Origin: an uncultured Lachnospiraceae bacterium
GTDB lineage: Bacteria > Bacillota > Clostridia > Lachnospirales > Lachnospiraceae
Direction of reading: 5' to 3'
DNA: 37,311 nucleotides
Assembly (NCBI GenBank): GCA_905233695.1
Contig: CAJODN010000017.1
Location: forward strand, 1 to 37,311
The notes under the pieces are model-generated. The model was not told the DNA's origin, did not search any database, and saw only the letters and a program-made list of their open reading frames with translations. Both the position numbers and the translations under genes were made by a program. The number at the start of each line of letters is the position of its first letter. Positions within the stretch are counted from its first letter, which is position 1. This document shows, one piece after another, positions 1 through 9,000 of the stretch.

Positions 1-29
1 ATATTATATAATGATTCTATGGGTATTAT

Positions 30-65
30 TGTCGGATTGTGTGCGTTTTTACAACCCGACATATT
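30..65 (+). other. Hairpin in the leader of the first gene
   Basis: TGTCGG (30-35) pairs with CCGACA (56-61). Inside it TTGT (37-40) pairs with ACAA (51-54) after one A/C mismatch. A short T-rich stretch (TATTTTTA) follows. It could be the terminator of a gene that ended before the window, or an attenuator-like leader hairpin for the oxidoreductase at 102. A TATAAT sits at 7-12, so a promoter with its -35 outside the window would place this hairpin inside the leader RNA. The sequence alone does not decide between the two. Confidence 0.35.
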
Positions 66-101
66 TTTACAAGTTAATAAGGTTATAAAGGAGAATGTAC
101 T

Positions 102-2990
102 ATGCCAGAAATGAGTAAACATGTTATCCCGCCGCATATGGGTGACAAGGAACCAAGTGAGAAGATTATTAAGTTAGGTAAGAAGATTACCGATGTTGCA
201 GGTCATATGATAGGTGGTGTTACTGCAGACGATCCCGAGTACTGGGGTCTTGCAGAGATTATCACAGAGGAAATGGCCGAAGTTGGTCTTACAATGGACA
301 AGAGAAAACCATATACATTTGATGATATGGTTAACTTGAATAAGGAAAAGGTTGCAGAAGTCGGTCGTGACGGTTTCCAGAAGATATTGGATGATATGTG
401 CTATATCGGACTTCTGGAGTATGATTACGGTTATCATTACGACCATAACGGACGTACAGCACCTCAGTCTGAGAGAAGATACATTCTTCCTATGTTTGTT
501 CCAGGTTCTGCAGAGCTGTTCAATATGGAAGAGCTTCCGGACAAGTCTAATCCGAGACTTGAGAACCATCCGGCTGTAGCATCATTCTTCGAGAGAATGA
601 CATTCCTTCCTCTTGACGGTGTTACACATATGGTACCACTCGGCGGTGCCGGAATCGGTATGCACGTAATTCCTGTTGAGAAGGAAGTTACAATGGAGAA
701 TGAGTCAATTGATATTGAGAAGTTATCATATTGGCTTAAGAAATACGAAGGTCACATCGGTGTTGGTCGTTGTTCATGTCGTGCCAGCCGTAAGGCAATC
801 GGCGAAGGTTGTGCCGATGATGATTGGTCATGGTGTATCGGTGTCGGTGATTTCGCTGATTACTGTCGTGAGACTAACAAGGGACACGATATCACTGTTG
901 AGGAAGCATTAGCTATCCTTAAGCGTGGTGAAGAGAACGGATTTGTTCATCAGATTACCAATATCGACGGTGAGAACAAGATCTTCGGTATCTGTAACTG
1001 TAACGTTAATATCTGTAACGCACTTCGTACATCACAGCTCTTCAATACACCTAATATGTCACGTTCGGCATATGTTGCTCGTGTTGAGAATGAGAAATGT
1101 GTGGCTTGCGGACGTTGTGTTGAGTATTGTCCTTCAGGTGCTTGTAAGCTCGGTCAGAAGCTTGATAAGAAGGATGGAACCAAGGTTAAGTATCCGATGG
1201 TTGAGCTTCCCGATAACCACAAGTGGGGCAAGTATAAATATGATGAGAACTATCGTGACAATATCAGAATTAACTGTCATGATACAGGTACAGCTCCTTG
1301 TAAGACAGCATGTCCCGCACATATTGCTATTCAGGGATATCTTGATATGGCAAGACGCGGCGAGTTCGACAAGGCTCTTGCATTAATTAAGAAGAAGAAT
1401 CCATTCCCTGCTGTATGCGGACGTATCTGTAATAAGCGTTGTGAGGATGCTTGTACAAGAGGCGAGATTGATAAGGCAGTATCAATTGATGCAGTTAAGA
1501 AGTTCTTGGCAGACAGAGATCTTAAGGCTTCTACAAGATATATACCTAAGAAGGTTGTTGCGTCATCTACATTAGAAGGATGGGATGATAAGATTGCCAT
1601 TATCGGTGGCGGTCCTGCCGGAATGAGTTGTGCATTCTTCTTAGCAGAGAGAGGTTATAAGCCTACGGTATTCGAGAAGAACGAAGAAGCCGGCGGTATG
1701 CTTCGTTACGGTATTCCTTCATATAAGCTTGGTAAAGATGTAATCAAGGCCGAGATTGAAGTTATGAAGGAAATGGGCGTTGAGCTTAAGACCGGTGTTG
1801 AAGTTGGTAAGGACATTTCCCTTGCAGAACTCAGAAAGCAAGGATATAAGGCATTCTACATTGCAATTGGATGTTCAACAGGTCGTCGCCCCGGAGTACC
1901 CGGTGATGATGCTGACGGAACATTTACAGCAATTGATTACTTACATGAAGCTAACTGTGGCGGTAAGAAGTTCGACGGCAAGGTAGTTGTTGTCGGCGGT
2001 GGTAACGTTGCTATCGACGCCTCAAGAGTATCAGCAAGAAACGGTGCTTCCGAGATTACACAGCTTTGTCTTGAGTCTGAGGCTGAAATGCCTGCCGCTG
2101 AAGATGAGAAGAGAGAAGCCGCTGAAGACGGTGTTACAATTAAGTGCGGTTGGGGACCGAAGGAAGTCCTCGTTGAAGGCGGTAAGGTTAAGGGTATTGT
2201 ATTCAAGAAGTGCTTATCAGTATTCGACGTTGTTGACGGACGTAAGAAGTTTGCTCCTAAGTATGATGAGAACGATACAATTACGATTGAGTGTGACCGC
2301 GTAATCTTCGCAGTAGGTCAGGCTTCTGTATGGGGCGACTTACTCAAGGATGAAAATGTTGAGTTCAGAGGTCCTGCACTTGTTGCAGACGGTCTTACAT
2401 ATCAGGTTCAAGGTGCACCGGACTTATTTATCGGCGGTGATGTAATGACAGGTCCTAAGTTCGCAATCGATGCTATTGCGGCAGGTCAGTTCGCATCAGA
2501 ATCACTTCATAGATATGTTCATAACGGACATATGACAATCGGACGTAACAGGAATGAATTTATCGAGCTTAATAAGGATGATATCCTTGTAGAGGGCTAC
2601 GATAACGCAATGAGATCTGACAATCCGATTAATAAGGACTTACCTCCTATGTCATTCGAGGAGAATTACCTTACACTTACAGAAGAGCAAGTTCAGCAGG
2701 AGACTAATCGTTGTCTTAAGTGCGGACGTAACGTTGTTGACTCTAACAAGTGTATCGGTTGTGGTGTATGTACTACGAAATGTGAATTCGATGCAATTCA
2801 TCTTAAGAGAGTACTTCCCGATGCTTCAAGAATGGTTGTTGCAGAGGATAAGTTCAAGAAGATGCTTCCTTATGAGCTTTCACGTGCAGGTAAGATTATC
2901 GGTACAAGCGATGAATCAGCTATGATTATTAAGGAAGACCTTGAAGATCACTACTTTGTACCTGCTGAGAAGTATTATCGTAAGTACTAG
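102..2990 (+). CDS. Multi-cluster Fe-S/FAD NAD(P)-binding oxidoreductase (GltD-like)
   Basis: This 962-residue protein is predicted to be cytosolic and to move electrons between NAD(P)H, FAD and several Fe-S clusters. Residues about 215-310 are Cys-rich (RCSCRAS, ICNCNVNIC) and probably bind Fe-S. A ferredoxin motif lies at C333, C336, C339 and C343. Residues about 393-460 match the Fe-S region of the glutamate synthase small subunit (C400, C404, C439, C443, C447, C451). A Rossmann FAD site (IGGGPAGMS) is near residue 501 and an NAD(P) site (VVVVGGGNVAIDASR) follows. A second ferredoxin-like Cys cluster is near residues 871-895. No large glutamate synthase subunit is adjacent, so calling it GltD would be wrong. 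The substrate cannot be told from sequence. The start follows AAAGGAGAA at good spacing. A hairpin at 3021-3050 separates it from hypA. Confidence 0.85.
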   Translation: MPEMSKHVIPPHMGDKEPSEKIIKLGKKITDVAGHMIGGVTADDPEYWGLAEIITEEMAEVGLTMDKRKPYTFDDMVNLNKEKVAEVGRDGFQKILDDMCYIGLLEYDYGYHYDHNGRTAPQSERRYILPMFVPGSAELFNMEELPDKSNPRLENHPAVASFFERMTFLPLDGVTHMVPLGGAGIGMHVIPVEKEVTMENESIDIEKLSYWLKKYEGHIGVGRCSCRASRKAIGEGCADDDWSWCIGVGDFADYCRETNKGHDITVEEALAILKRGEENGFVHQITNIDGENKIFGICNCNVNICNALRTSQLFNTPNMSRSAYVARVENEKCVACGRCVEYCPSGACKLGQKLDKKDGTKVKYPMVELPDNHKWGKYKYDENYRDNIRINCHDTGTAPCKTACPAHIAIQGYLDMARRGEFDKALALIKKKNPFPAVCGRICNKRCEDACTRGEIDKAVSIDAVKKFLADRDLKASTRYIPKKVVASSTLEGWDDKIAIIGGGPAGMSCAFFLAERGYKPTVFEKNEEAGGMLRYGIPSYKLGKDVIKAEIEVMKEMGVELKTGVEVGKDISLAELRKQGYKAFYIAIGCSTGRRPGVPGDDADGTFTAIDYLHEANCGGKKFDGKVVVVGGGNVAIDASRVSARNGASEITQLCLESEAEMPAAEDEKREAAEDGVTIKCGWGPKEVLVEGGKVKGIVFKKCLSVFDVVDGRKKFAPKYDENDTITIECDRVIFAVGQASVWGDLLKDENVEFRGPALVADGLTYQVQGAPDLFIGGDVMTGPKFAIDAIAAGQFASESLHRYVHNGHMTIGRNRNEFIELNKDDILVEGYDNAMRSDNPINKDLPPMSFEENYLTLTEEQVQQETNRCLKCGRNVVDSNKCIGCGVCTTKCEFDAIHLKRVLPDASRMVVAEDKFKKMLPYELSRAGKIIGTSDESAMIIKEDLEDHYFVPAEKYYRKY

Positions 2991-3020
2991 GATTTATCCG
3001 CAATATTAATAATGATACTA

Positions 3021-3050
3021 AAGCTACAGGCGATTTATCGCCTGTAGCTT
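3021..3050 (+). terminator. Strong hairpin after the oxidoreductase, no clear T tract
   Basis: AAGCTACAGGCGAT (3021-3034) pairs perfectly with ATCGCCTGTAGCTT (3037-3050), giving at least 12 bp of usable stem. Neither side has a convincing T run, so it may act as an mRNA 3'-end stabiliser or a weak terminator rather than a classic intrinsic terminator. Confidence 0.45.
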
Positions 3051-3075
3051 ATGTTATGAGATAGGGTTAATAATT

Positions 3076-3531
3076 ATGCATGAATTAGGTGTTGTATTTT
3101 ATATTATAAGAGACGTTAAGGAAGTCGCAAAACAGAATAATGTATCTAAAGTGGCTGAAGTATCAATTGAGCTTGGAGAGGTATCCGGTGTAATTCCTGA
3201 ATATCTTACAGACTGCTGGGAATGGGCATGTAAAAAAGAGCCGATTATGGAAGGCTGTAAGCTTAATATTGATACGATGGAAGCTATTACGTTTTGCGAA
3301 GATTGCAGACAGGAATATTCCACAATGAAATATGCTAAGATATGTCCCAATTGTGGTAGCGAGAATACATATTTACTTAAGGGAAGAGATGTTAATATTA
3401 AGGATATTCTTGTTATGAGTGGTCAGGGTGAGGCTGAAGGCGATGCCAATAAGAGCGGTGATTCCGAAGAAGAGGTTGATGCTACTGCTAAGGCTTTGGA
3501 GTCGGGAATAGATACCAAGGCGATGGGCTAA
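3076..3531 (+). CDS. hypA: HypA/HybF-like nickel metallochaperone
   Basis: HypA proteins deliver nickel to [NiFe]-hydrogenase or urease precursors. The protein starts with the family's nickel-binding Met-His-Glu (residues 1-3). It has the structural zinc site as two CxxC pairs: C74/C77 and C90/C93 (ICPNCGS). The core ends near residue 115, the family's usual length. The remaining 36 residues are a Glu/Asp/Gly/Ser-rich tail that the family does not normally have. No hypB, hypC-F, hydrogenase or urease gene is in the window, so the client is unknown. It lies 41 bp before the helicase gene and is probably cotranscribed with it. The ribosome site (ATAGGGT) is weak. Confidence 0.85.
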   Translation: MHELGVVFYIIRDVKEVAKQNNVSKVAEVSIELGEVSGVIPEYLTDCWEWACKKEPIMEGCKLNIDTMEAITFCEDCRQEYSTMKYAKICPNCGSENTYLLKGRDVNIKDILVMSGQGEAEGDANKSGDSEEEVDATAKALESGIDTKAMG

Positions 3532-3572
3532 GTATTCAGAAACGTCTACACTCGGCAATGGACCGGTAAGGT

Positions 3573-5933
3573 ATGGAAGAACCTATAGAGAAAAAGGAAA
3601 GGGTACAACTTCATATATCAGTTCGTCGTCTCGTTGAATTTATCCTACGGAGCGGTGATATTGAGGAGTCTTCTGAGATTACCGATTCCCTTAGAGCGAT
3701 GCAGGACGGGATTAAGCTTCATCAGTGGCTTCAGAAGGGGCAACCGAGCGAATACGTGCCTGAAGTGCCTTTAAGTCATATTGTGACATTTTCGGAATAT
3801 GATCTGTGTATCGACGGTCGCGCCGACGGAATAGTATATAACAGAGAAGAGATTCCTGTACTTATCGATGAGATAAAAGGAACCAACAGAGATATTGAGA
3901 AGATTATAGAACCTGCTATGGTACATAGGGCTCAAGCTATGTGCTATGGCTTTTTTTGTGCATATATTAATAAACTTCAGGGAATTACAATACAGATTAC
4001 ATACGGTAATCTTAAGTCGCGAGAGATTAAGAAGTTCGATGATTACTACACATACGAAGACTTAGAGGAGTTCTTCCTCGATATAATCGATAGATATAAG
4101 CCATTTAGCGACTATATCTATAAATGGAATATCATTAAGAAAGAGTCGATTACCAATATGGTATTCCCATTTGACTATAGGGAGGGGCAGAAGCCCATTA
4201 TGAACTATGTCTATAACGCTGCAAAAGATAATGAGCTTCTTTTTATTCAGGCACCCACGGGGGTAGGTAAGACAATCAGTACGATTTATCCTTCTCTTAA
4301 GGCGATGTGTGACTTTAATCTCTCGAAAATATTCTATCTGACAGCCAAGACAATAACCAAGAAGGTGGCAAAGGATACATTCGAGATTCTTAAGAATGAA
4401 GGAAACAGGTTAAAAGTACTTGAGATTACAGCCAGAGATAAGATATGTCCCCTTGAAGAAAGAGTATGTGATGCTACACATTGCGAGTATGCCAAGGGAC
4501 ACTTTGACAGGATAAATGACGCATTATATGAGATATTGTGCGAAGAAGATTTGTTTAATCGTGATATAATTATTGAATATGCAGAGAAGCATAAGGTGTG
4601 TCACTACAGATTGTCCTTGGAAATATGTGAATTCGCCGACGAAATAATATGTGACTATAATTACGTGTTCGATCCCAATGTCTGCATTATTCAAAGCGTT
4701 ACCGATAAGAATAATATTTTCCTTGTGGACGAGGCGCATAATCTCGTTGACAGAGCAAGGGAAATGTATTCTGTAACACTCGTCAAGGAAGACGTACTTC
4801 TTATGAAAAAGGTGTACGGCGCATACGACAGAAAGCTTATTAAGTATTTCGACAGAGTTAATAAGGAAATGCTTGCATACAAGAAGTTGTGTGATAATCA
4901 AGTCCTCATAACCGACAGAAATAGGCTTGATACGGCAATTATTAATTTGAGATATAACATTGAAAAATTCTTTGATAAGAAGATTAAGATCGAGAGAAAG
5001 AACGAAGCATTAGAGTTTTACTTCGGTCTATGCAACTATGTCAATACGCTGGAGTATGTTGACGATAGATATCTTGTATACGGAGATTTTGATAAGTCCG
5101 GAGCCTTTTGTATTCATCTCTATAATATGGACCCATCATATATACTGCAGGATTATCTTAATAATGCAGTGTCCACAGTGTTCTTCTCGGCAACGCTTCT
5201 CCCTATTAATTATTATAAGGAGCTTCTCTGTACTAAGGATAATCCCAATGCCATATACGCGAAGACAATATTTAAGTCGGAGCAAAGAGCGATTCTTATT
5301 GCCGATGATGTCACCAGTAAGTATACCGAGAGAAACGAGTCTACCTATAAGAGAATTGCTGAATATGTTATTAAGACTGCAAAGGTTAAGACCGGTAATT
5401 ACATTGTGTACTTTCCGTCCTATGTTTTTATGGAAAATGTGTATTCGGTAATGGAGAATCATACATTAAATTTTGATTTAATAATTCAAAACAATGTGAT
5501 GACAGAGCAGGAGAGAGAGGTTTTTTTAAAAGAATTCGAAGAAAAGCGAGAAAAAAGCCTTGTGGCCTTTTGTGTAATGGGCGGAATCTTCTCGGAAGGT
5601 ATTGATCTTGTTAACGATAAGCTAATTGGTGCAATAATTGTAGGTACTGGGATTCCTATGAAGAACTTCAGGAACGATAAGCTTATGGAGCATTTTGATG
5701 GGTCCGGAAGAAAAGGGTTTGACTATGCCTATAAGTTTCCGGGAATGAATAAAGTGTGTCAAGCTGCCGGAAGAGTTATAAGAACAGTTGAAGATAGAGG
5801 AATAATTCTTCTCCTGGATGATAGGTTTAACAGGAATGAATACAGAAATATATTCCCGAGGGAGTGGAAGGACTGTAAAGTCACGAATATTGACAGTGTT
5901 TCGAAGGATTTGAGCGATTTTTGGGGAAAATAA
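3573..5933 (+). CDS. XPD/DinG-family Fe-S helicase with N-terminal PD-(D/E)XK nuclease domain
   Basis: This 786-residue predicted 5'-3' DNA helicase carries a nuclease module. Residues about 40-150 hold RecB/Cas4-like elements: GIKLH (46-50), GRAD with D85, the D-E-x-K site D99/E100/K102, and a QxxxY motif (Q121 to Y125). Walker A is APTGVGKT (227-234). Four cysteines suited to an XPD-type 4Fe-4S cluster are C292, C299, C304 and C343. The Walker B box is DEAH (386-389), and the C-terminal half has the Q-AAGR-IR arginine-finger motif. A likely role is DNA repair or processing of branched DNA; this is inferred from the family. The ATG at 3573 is the first possible start after an in-frame stop at 3567, but its AAGG is only one base away, so initiation may depend on coupling to hypA. 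Confidence 0.85.
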   Translation: MEEPIEKKERVQLHISVRRLVEFILRSGDIEESSEITDSLRAMQDGIKLHQWLQKGQPSEYVPEVPLSHIVTFSEYDLCIDGRADGIVYNREEIPVLIDEIKGTNRDIEKIIEPAMVHRAQAMCYGFFCAYINKLQGITIQITYGNLKSREIKKFDDYYTYEDLEEFFLDIIDRYKPFSDYIYKWNIIKKESITNMVFPFDYREGQKPIMNYVYNAAKDNELLFIQAPTGVGKTISTIYPSLKAMCDFNLSKIFYLTAKTITKKVAKDTFEILKNEGNRLKVLEITARDKICPLEERVCDATHCEYAKGHFDRINDALYEILCEEDLFNRDIIIEYAEKHKVCHYRLSLEICEFADEIICDYNYVFDPNVCIIQSVTDKNNIFLVDEAHNLVDRAREMYSVTLVKEDVLLMKKVYGAYDRKLIKYFDRVNKEMLAYKKLCDNQVLITDRNRLDTAIINLRYNIEKFFDKKIKIERKNEALEFYFGLCNYVNTLEYVDDRYLVYGDFDKSGAFCIHLYNMDPSYILQDYLNNAVSTVFFSATLLPINYYKELLCTKDNPNAIYAKTIFKSEQRAILIADDVTSKYTERNESTYKRIAEYVIKTAKVKTGNYIVYFPSYVFMENVYSVMENHTLNFDLIIQNNVMTEQEREVFLKEFEEKREKSLVAFCVMGGIFSEGIDLVNDKLIGAIIVGTGIPMKNFRNDKLMEHFDGSGRKGFDYAYKFPGMNKVCQAAGRVIRTVEDRGIILLLDDRFNRNEYRNIFPREWKDCKVTNIDSVSKDLSDFWGK

Positions 5934-5950
5934 GCAATTTATGAAACATT

Positions 5951-5980
5951 TTCCACAAAATGTAGTAGGTGTGATATAAT
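5951..5980 (+). promoter_or_regulatory. purL promoter (extended -10) overlapped by a palindrome
   Basis: TATAAT (5975-5980) is preceded by TGA, an extended -10. TTCCAC (5951-5956) is the best -35, with an 18-bp spacer. A perfect inverted repeat, ACATTTT (5946-5952) with AAAATGT (5957-5963), covers the -35 and is placed where a repressor could act. The start codon at 6021 follows GGAGGAAGG. Confidence 0.6.
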
Positions 5981-6020
5981 GATACTATTCTGAATAGTTA
6001 CATATTACGGAGGAAGGATA

Positions 6021-9000
6021 ATGGTTAGAAGAGTATTCGTCGAAAAGAAAGAAAAATATGCAGTAAGCGCTAAGTCAATATGTCAGGAATTCAAAAGCTA
6101 TCTTGGAGTAGATATTAAGAATGTGCGTTTACTTATAAGATATGATGTGGAAAATGTGTCAGATGATACATATCGCGAAGCAATAAGCACCGTTTTTTCC
6201 GAGCCTCCCGTTGATAATGTATATGAAGAGGAGTTTGAATATGACGGCAGAGCTTTTTCGGTAGAGTACTTGCCGGGACAGTTCGATCAGAGGGCTGACT
6301 CTGCTATGCAATGTATTAAGCTTCTTGATGAAAATGAGGAGCCTATTATTCATAGTGCTGAGGTGTATGTTATAGAAGGTGACATATCCGACTCTGAATT
6401 TGAAGCTATTAAGACATATTGTATTAACCCCGTTGATTCAAGAGAAGCGGATCTTAATAAGCCTGATACTCTCGTTGATAATTTCGAGGAACCCGGTGAT
6501 GTAGAGATACTTGACGGCTTCATCGGATTTGTTGAATCTGAACTTAATAATTTATATGAATCCCTTAATCTTGCGATGACATTCAAGGACTTTCAACATA
6601 TTCAGAAATATTTCGCGGAAGAAGAAAAGAGAGATCCTACCATTACGGAGATTCGTGTACTTGATACATATTGGTCAGATCATTGTCGTCATACGACGTT
6701 CCTTACGGAACTTAAGAATATTTCTTTTGACGACGGATTCTATAGGAAGCCCATAGAAGATACATATAAAGATTACCTTAATAATTTCAAGGAGCTTTAT
6801 AAGGACAGAGATGACAAGTACGTATGTCTTATGGACATAGCTCTTCTCGCAATGAAGAAATTAAAGAGTGAAGGTAAGCTTGATGATCAGGAAGAATCTG
6901 ACGAGATTAATGCATGCTCAATTGTTGTTCCTGTTGAGGTGGACGGTAAGACGGAAGAGTGGCTTGTTAACTTTAAGAACGAAACTCATAATCATCCGAC
7001 AGAGATTGAACCCTTCGGTGGTGCCGCAACATGTCTTGGAGGTGCTATAAGAGATCCGCTTTCCGGAAGAACATATGTATATCAAGCTATGCGTGTTACG
7101 GGAGCCTCTGATCCAACTGTTCCCGTTAAAGATACAATCGAAGGAAAGCTTCCTCAGAAGAAGCTTGTTCGTGAGGCTGCGCACGGATACAGCTCTTACG
7201 GTAACCAGATTGGCCTTGCAACAGGATATGTCAAGGAAATATATCATCCCGATTATGTGGCTAAGAGAATGGAGATTGGTGCCGTTATGGGTGCAGCCCC
7301 TCGTCGTGCAGTTCAGAGACTTAATTCCGACCCGGGTGATAAGATAATTCTTCTTGGTGGAAGAACGGGACGTGATGGAATCGGCGGTGCAACAGGTTCT
7401 TCTAAGGCTCATAATACGGAGTCGACACTTGTATGCGGTGCTGAGGTTCAGAAGGGTAATCCTCCCACTGAGCGTAAGATTCAGCGTCTTTTCAGGAGAG
7501 AAGAGGTATCATACATTATTAAGAAATGTAATGACTTCGGTGCCGGAGGTGTATCGGTTGCCATCGGAGAGCTTGCCGACGGTCTGAGAGTCAACCTTGA
7601 TCTCGTTCCCAAAAAGTACGCGGGACTTGACGGAACGGAGCTTTCTATATCTGAGTCGCAGGAGAGAATGGCTGTTGTTGTTGCTCCCGAGGATGTTGAT
7701 AAGTTCTTGGGATTTGCGAACGAAGAGAACTTGGAAGCAGTAGAGGTTGCTGAGGTTACAGAGTCCCCCAGACTTGTTCTTGTATGGCGCGGCCAAGAGA
7801 TTGTCAATATATCGAGAGCATTTCTTGATACCAACGGGGCACATCAGGAGACGGACGTTGCTGTTGAAATGCCAAGTGACGAAGAAGTATGCGTAAAAGA
7901 GGTATCTATACCGGAAGTTAAATCAGCAATTAATAATAATGATTTTAGAAAAGCGGTGTTTAGTACTGTGTCGAATCTTAATGTGTGCTCTGAAAAAGGT
8001 CTTGTTGAGATGTTCGACGGCTCAATCGGTGCGGGTTCTGTATATATGCCCTACGGCGGTAAATATCAGCTTACAGAGACGCAGTCAATGGTGGCTAAGC
8101 TTCCCGTACAGAATGGTAAATGTGATACTGTTACAATGATGGCATATGGTTTTGATCCATATATTTCAAGCTGGAGTCCGTATCACGGTGCACTATTTAG
8201 TGTATTAGAGTCTGTTGCAAGAATTGTGGCATCGGGCGGTGATTATAAGAAGATTAGATTTACTTTCCAGGAATACTTCAGAAGGATGTCAGATGATCCG
8301 TACAGATGGAGTCAGCCGTTCTCGGCACTTCTCGGCGCATATAAGGCGCAGATGGCATTCGGACTACCTTCAATCGGCGGTAAGGATTCAATGTCGGGAA
8401 CATTCAATGATATTGATGTTCCGCCCACACTTGTAAGCTTTGCCGTTGATGTTGCAAAGGAGGGAGATATTATTTCTCCCGAGCTTAAGGAAGCGGGTAA
8501 TGATCTGGTATTTTTTCATATCAGAATCGATGAACATGATATGCCTGACTTTGAACATGTTAAGAAAATGTATGAGGCTATCCATGAATTGATTAAGAAG
8601 AAGGCTATTGTTTCAGCTTATGCTATTGACGCTTACGGCACGCTTGCCGCAATTTCCAAGATGTGCTTCGGTAATGGCCTTGGCGTTGACTTGGATGGTG
8701 ACATTGAGCTTAATGAGCTATGTATACCGGGAATCGGTTGTATTATTGCTGAAGCTTCAGATATGGCTGAAGTCGATAATTGTATGGCAAGACATGAGCT
8801 TACATATGACTATGCTATCGCCGGAAGGGTAAATGACACGGGAGAGTTAGTTTACAGAGATGACAGGATTTCTGTTAAGGAGCTTACCGCTGCATGGAAG
8901 AAGCCGCTTGAAAAAGTATTCCCCACAAGAGTTACAGAAGATTATTCAGAAGTTAAAACAGGATTATATAATAAGGATGACATCTACATTTGCAAGAACA

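Noticed and set aside
102-2990. Naming the first gene gltD
   Set aside because: The GltD-like core is real, but the protein is about twice as long, has extra Fe-S modules, and no gltB lies beside it.
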